NCBI GenBank assembly: GCA_003499925.1
Contig: DNRQ01000060.1
Span: forward strand, 72,113-81,118
Direction of reading: 5' to 3'
Origin: Geobacter sp.
GTDB lineage: Bacteria > Desulfobacterota > Desulfuromonadia > Geobacterales > Geobacteraceae
Length of the DNA: 9,006 nt
The position numbers and the translations under genes were made by a program. Under the pieces are notes generated by a model. That model was not told the origin of the DNA, ran no database searches, and saw only the letters and a list, made by a program, of their open reading frames with translations. Each line of letters opens with the position of its first letter. Position 1 is the stretch's first letter. Below, in pieces: positions 6,734 to 9,006 of this stretch.

Positions 6734-6748
6734 TTCAGGGGGAACTAT

Positions 6749-8410
6749 ATGCGTAGCGATACTATTACTCAAGGCCTGGAGCGCACGCCGCACCGGGCTC
6801 TCCTGAAAGGGACCGGACTGCCGCAAAGCGAGATGGGGAAGCCCTTCATCGGCATTGCGACCAGCTTCACGGACCTGATACCGGGCCACGTCGGCATGAG
6901 GGACCTGGAGCGCTTCATCGAGAAGGGGGTCCACACCGGCGGCGGTTATTCCTTCTTCTTCGGCATCCCCGGGGTCTGCGACGGCATCTCCATGGGACAC
7001 AAGGGGATGCACTATTCGCTCCCCACCCGCGAGCTGATCGCGGACATGGTGGAGTCGGTTGCCGAGGCGCACCGGCTGGACGGCCTGGTGCTCCTGACCA
7101 ACTGCGACAAGATCACCCCCGGCATGCTGATGGCGGCGGCCCGTCTCGACATCCCGTGCATCGTGGTGACCGCAGGTCCCATGATGAGCGGACGCGGTGA
7201 CGCAGGACGCCGCTACTCCTTCGTCACCGACACCTTCGAGGCAATGGCGCGCTACAAGGCCGGCGTCATCGACGACAAGGAACTCGCCCGCTGCGAGGAG
7301 AACGCCTGTCCCGGCATGGGTTCCTGCCAGGGACTCTTCACCGCGAACACCATGGCGATCCTGACCGAGACCCTCGGCATGAGCCTGCCGCGCTGCGGCA
7401 CGGCACTTGCCGTCTCGGCCCTGAAGAGGCGCATCGCCTTCGCCTCCGGGGAGCGGATCGTCGAGATGGTGCACCAGAACATCACCCCGCGTTCCATCAT
7501 GACCCGCGACGCCTTCGAAAACGCCATCAGGGTCGACCTGGCTCTGGGGGGTTCATCCAACACCGTGCTGCATCTGCTCGCCATCGCCCACGAGGCGGAG
7601 GTGGAGTTGCCGCTTGCCACCTTCGACGTCCTTTCCAAGGAAACCCCGCAGATCGCCTCCATGAACCCTGCAGGTGAGCATTTCATGGAAGATCTCGACG
7701 CGGCTGGCGGGGTCGCCGGCGTTCTGAAACAACTTGGCGACAAGATCAAGGATTGCCCGACCGTCTTCGGGCTCACCACCCACCAGCTCGCGGCGAGCCT
7801 GGAAGGGGTGGACGAGGATGTCATCCGTCCCATGTCCGCGCCGGTCAAGGAAGAGGGGGGGATTGCGGTCCTGTTCGGCAACATAGCTCCCATGGGGGCC
7901 GTGGTGAAGCAGTCCGGCGTCTCCGACAAGATGATGAAATTCTCCGGTCAGGCGCGCTGCTTCGATTCCGAGGAGATGGCCATGGCCGCCATGATGGGCG
8001 GCGCCGTCAAGAGCGGCGACGTGGTGGTGATCCGCTACGAGGGGCCCAAGGGGGGACCCGGCATGAGGGAGATGCTGGCACCGACCGCGGCACTCATGGG
8101 CCTTGGCCTGGGAGACTGCGTGGCGCTCATCACCGACGGCCGTTTCTCGGGAGGCACCCGCGGCCCCTGCATCGGTCACATCTCGCCCGAGGCGGCTGTG
8201 GGCGGTCCCATCGCCCTGATCGAGGACGGCGACCCGATCGAGCTCGACATCCCGGCGCGCTCGCTCAGGCTTCTGGTAACCGAGGCGGAACTGGCAGAGC
8301 GGCGCAGCCGCTGGAGCGCGCCCGAGCCGAAGATCAAGAAGGGGTGGCTGGCACGCTACGCGAAGGTCGTCACCTCCGCCCACACCGGCGCGATCACCAC
8401 GGCGGATTAA
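6749..8410 (+). CDS. ilvD: Dihydroxy-acid dehydratase
   Basis: Dehydrates 2,3-dihydroxy-isovalerate and 2,3-dihydroxy-3-methylvalerate to the 2-oxo acids for valine/leucine and isoleucine; a cytoplasmic iron-sulfur enzyme needing Mg. The 553 residues are in the usual range (E. coli is longer, about 616). Visible motifs are GVCDGISMGHKGMHYSLPTRE with Cys77 and Asp78, TNCDKITPGM with Cys119, ENACPGMGSCQGLFTAN with Cys187 and Cys193, GGSSNTVLHLLA, RYEGPKGGPGM, and ITDGRFSGGTRG whose Ser467 is at the catalytic serine position. The N-terminal motif reads IPGHVGM, like the PGH of the E. coli enzyme, not the PCN of [2Fe-2S] plant-type enzymes. This suggests the oxygen-labile [4Fe-4S] type (inference). 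The ATG has a strong AGGGGGAA site. ilvB follows after 92 bases, and a promoter candidate lies upstream. Confidence 0.97.
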   Translation: MRSDTITQGLERTPHRALLKGTGLPQSEMGKPFIGIATSFTDLIPGHVGMRDLERFIEKGVHTGGGYSFFFGIPGVCDGISMGHKGMHYSLPTRELIADMVESVAEAHRLDGLVLLTNCDKITPGMLMAAARLDIPCIVVTAGPMMSGRGDAGRRYSFVTDTFEAMARYKAGVIDDKELARCEENACPGMGSCQGLFTANTMAILTETLGMSLPRCGTALAVSALKRRIAFASGERIVEMVHQNITPRSIMTRDAFENAIRVDLALGGSSNTVLHLLAIAHEAEVELPLATFDVLSKETPQIASMNPAGEHFMEDLDAAGGVAGVLKQLGDKIKDCPTVFGLTTHQLAASLEGVDEDVIRPMSAPVKEEGGIAVLFGNIAPMGAVVKQSGVSDKMMKFSGQARCFDSEEMAMAAMMGGAVKSGDVVVIRYEGPKGGPGMREMLAPTAALMGLGLGDCVALITDGRFSGGTRGPCIGHISPEAAVGGPIALIEDGDPIELDIPARSLRLLVTEAELAERRSRWSAPEPKIKKGWLARYAKVVTSAHTGAITTAD

Positions 8411-8416
8411 AAACTC

Positions 8417-8480
8417 GTTTTCAGTTTTCGGTTTTCAGTTGGTAGGTCGTCGTCAATTGTCAATTATCAATTGTCAATTG
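8417..8480. repeat. Two heptamer arrays in the ilvD-ilvB spacer
   Basis: Three units GTTTTCA, GTTTTCG and GTTTTCA occupy 8417-8437, starting 6 bases after the ilvD stop. After a 15-base gap, four units TCAATTG, TCAATTA, TCAATTG and TCAATTG occupy 8453-8480. The second unit contains the self-complementary CAATTG, so that array alone can fold on itself. The element ends 13 bases before the G-rich ribosome binding site of ilvB. Confidence 0.85.
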
Positions 8481-8502
8481 CTGTTAAAGTATCGGGGGAT
8501 TT

Positions 8503-9006
8503 ATGAAAATGAACGGTGCGCGCATACTTTTGGAGTGTCTGAAACGAGAAGGCGTCGATACCATCTTCGGGTATCCCGGGGGGACGGTCATCAACCTGTA
8601 CGACGAGCTCTTCTCCTTCAAGGAGATCCGGCACATTCTGCCGCGTCACGAACAGGCCGGTGTCCACGCCGCCGACGGCTTCGCGCGCGCAACAGGTAAG
8701 GTCGGTGTGGCGATCGCCACCTCCGGCCCGGGGGCGACCAATACCATCACCGGCATCGCGACCGCCTACATGGACTCCATCCCGATGGTGATCGTAACCG
8801 GCCAGGTCCCGACCGCCCTGATCGGCAACGACGCCTTCCAGGAAGCGGACATCATGGGGATCACCCGTCCCTGCACCAAGCACAACTTCCTGGTGAAGGA
8901 CGTGAAGGATCTCGCGCTGATCATGAAGAAGGCCTTCTACATCGCCCGCACCGGGCGCCCGGGGCCGGTCCTGGTCGACCTCCCCAAGGACGTGCAGATG
9001 GCGCAG
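8503..9006 (+). CDS. ilvB: Acetolactate synthase large subunit, cut by the window edge
   Basis: Condenses two pyruvates, or pyruvate with 2-oxobutyrate, to acetohydroxy acids; the first common step of valine, leucine and isoleucine synthesis, dependent on thiamine diphosphate, FAD and Mg. Only the first 168 codons are present, about the first 30 percent of a protein normally near 560-570 residues. They form the N-terminal pyrimidine-binding domain of thiamine enzymes: IFGYPGG (21-27), RHEQAG with catalytic Glu50, TSGPGATN, and the VTGQVP and DAFQEADI stretches typical of acetohydroxyacid synthases rather than pyruvate oxidases. ATG 8503 gives MKMNGARILLE. A second in-frame ATG at 8509 is 9 bases from GGGGGA (8494-8499), against only 3 bases for 8503, so translation may begin there. 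The regulatory subunit gene ilvN is expected next but lies outside the window. Confidence 0.95.
   Translation, partial: MKMNGARILLECLKREGVDTIFGYPGGTVINLYDELFSFKEIRHILPRHEQAGVHAADGFARATGKVGVAIATSGPGATNTITGIATAYMDSIPMVIVTGQVPTALIGNDAFQEADIMGITRPCTKHNFLVKDVKDLALIMKKAFYIARTGRPGPVLVDLPKDVQMAQ

Noticed and set aside
6625..6756. 43-codon frame (ATG 6625 to TAG 6754) spanning the ilvD leader as a possible leader peptide
   Set aside because: It lacks a ribosome binding site, is not enriched in Leu/Val/Ile codon runs, and its ATG lies upstream of the transcript start expected from the promoter candidate.

Overview
The window looks like a chromosomal housekeeping segment of a high-GC Gram-negative bacterium. 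The gene order pyrH-frr-uppS-cdsA-dxr-rseP-tsaB-ilvD-ilvB resembles what I recall from Geobacter-type Desulfuromonadia (Geobacter/Citrifermentans/Geomonas). That placement is inference from synteny and protein flavour; no search was run. All nine genes are on the + strand. Eight are complete, and ilvB runs off the right edge.

Layout. Bases 1-37 hold a rho-independent terminator, presumably of an upstream gene (tsf in the usual rpsB-tsf-pyrH-frr order). Then come pyrH (UMP kinase, 149-868), frr (ribosome recycling factor, 870-1427, one base after pyrH), a GC-rich hairpin, uppS (1544-2287), cdsA (2324-3121), dxr (3293-4450), rseP (4642-5706), tsaB (5898-6590), ilvD (6749-8410) and the start of ilvB (8503 to the edge). 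No spacer exceeds 200 bases and there are no tRNA, rRNA, IS or CRISPR features.

How the genes fit together. pyrH and frr serve nucleotide supply and ribosome recycling. uppS, cdsA, dxr and rseP serve the envelope: DXR starts isoprenoid precursor synthesis, UppS makes the undecaprenyl carrier lipid from those precursors, CdsA makes CDP-diacylglycerol for phospholipids, and RseP is an intramembrane protease for envelope signalling. tsaB belongs to the tRNA t6A pathway. ilvD and ilvB begin a branched-chain amino acid cluster, probably with its own promoter in front of ilvD.

Two things stand out. First, cdsA has no ATG, GTG or TTG at its natural start. A well-placed AGGAG precedes an ATC codon at 2324 that restores the full N-terminus, so this is either a rare AUC start or a base error. 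Second, four of the intergenic spacers (before pyrH, dxr, tsaB and ilvB) contain short-unit tandem repeats of 7 or 8 bp. In three the arrays face each other as inverted copies, and in the fourth the unit is itself palindromic. The unit sequence differs at each locus but the hairpin-forming architecture recurs.
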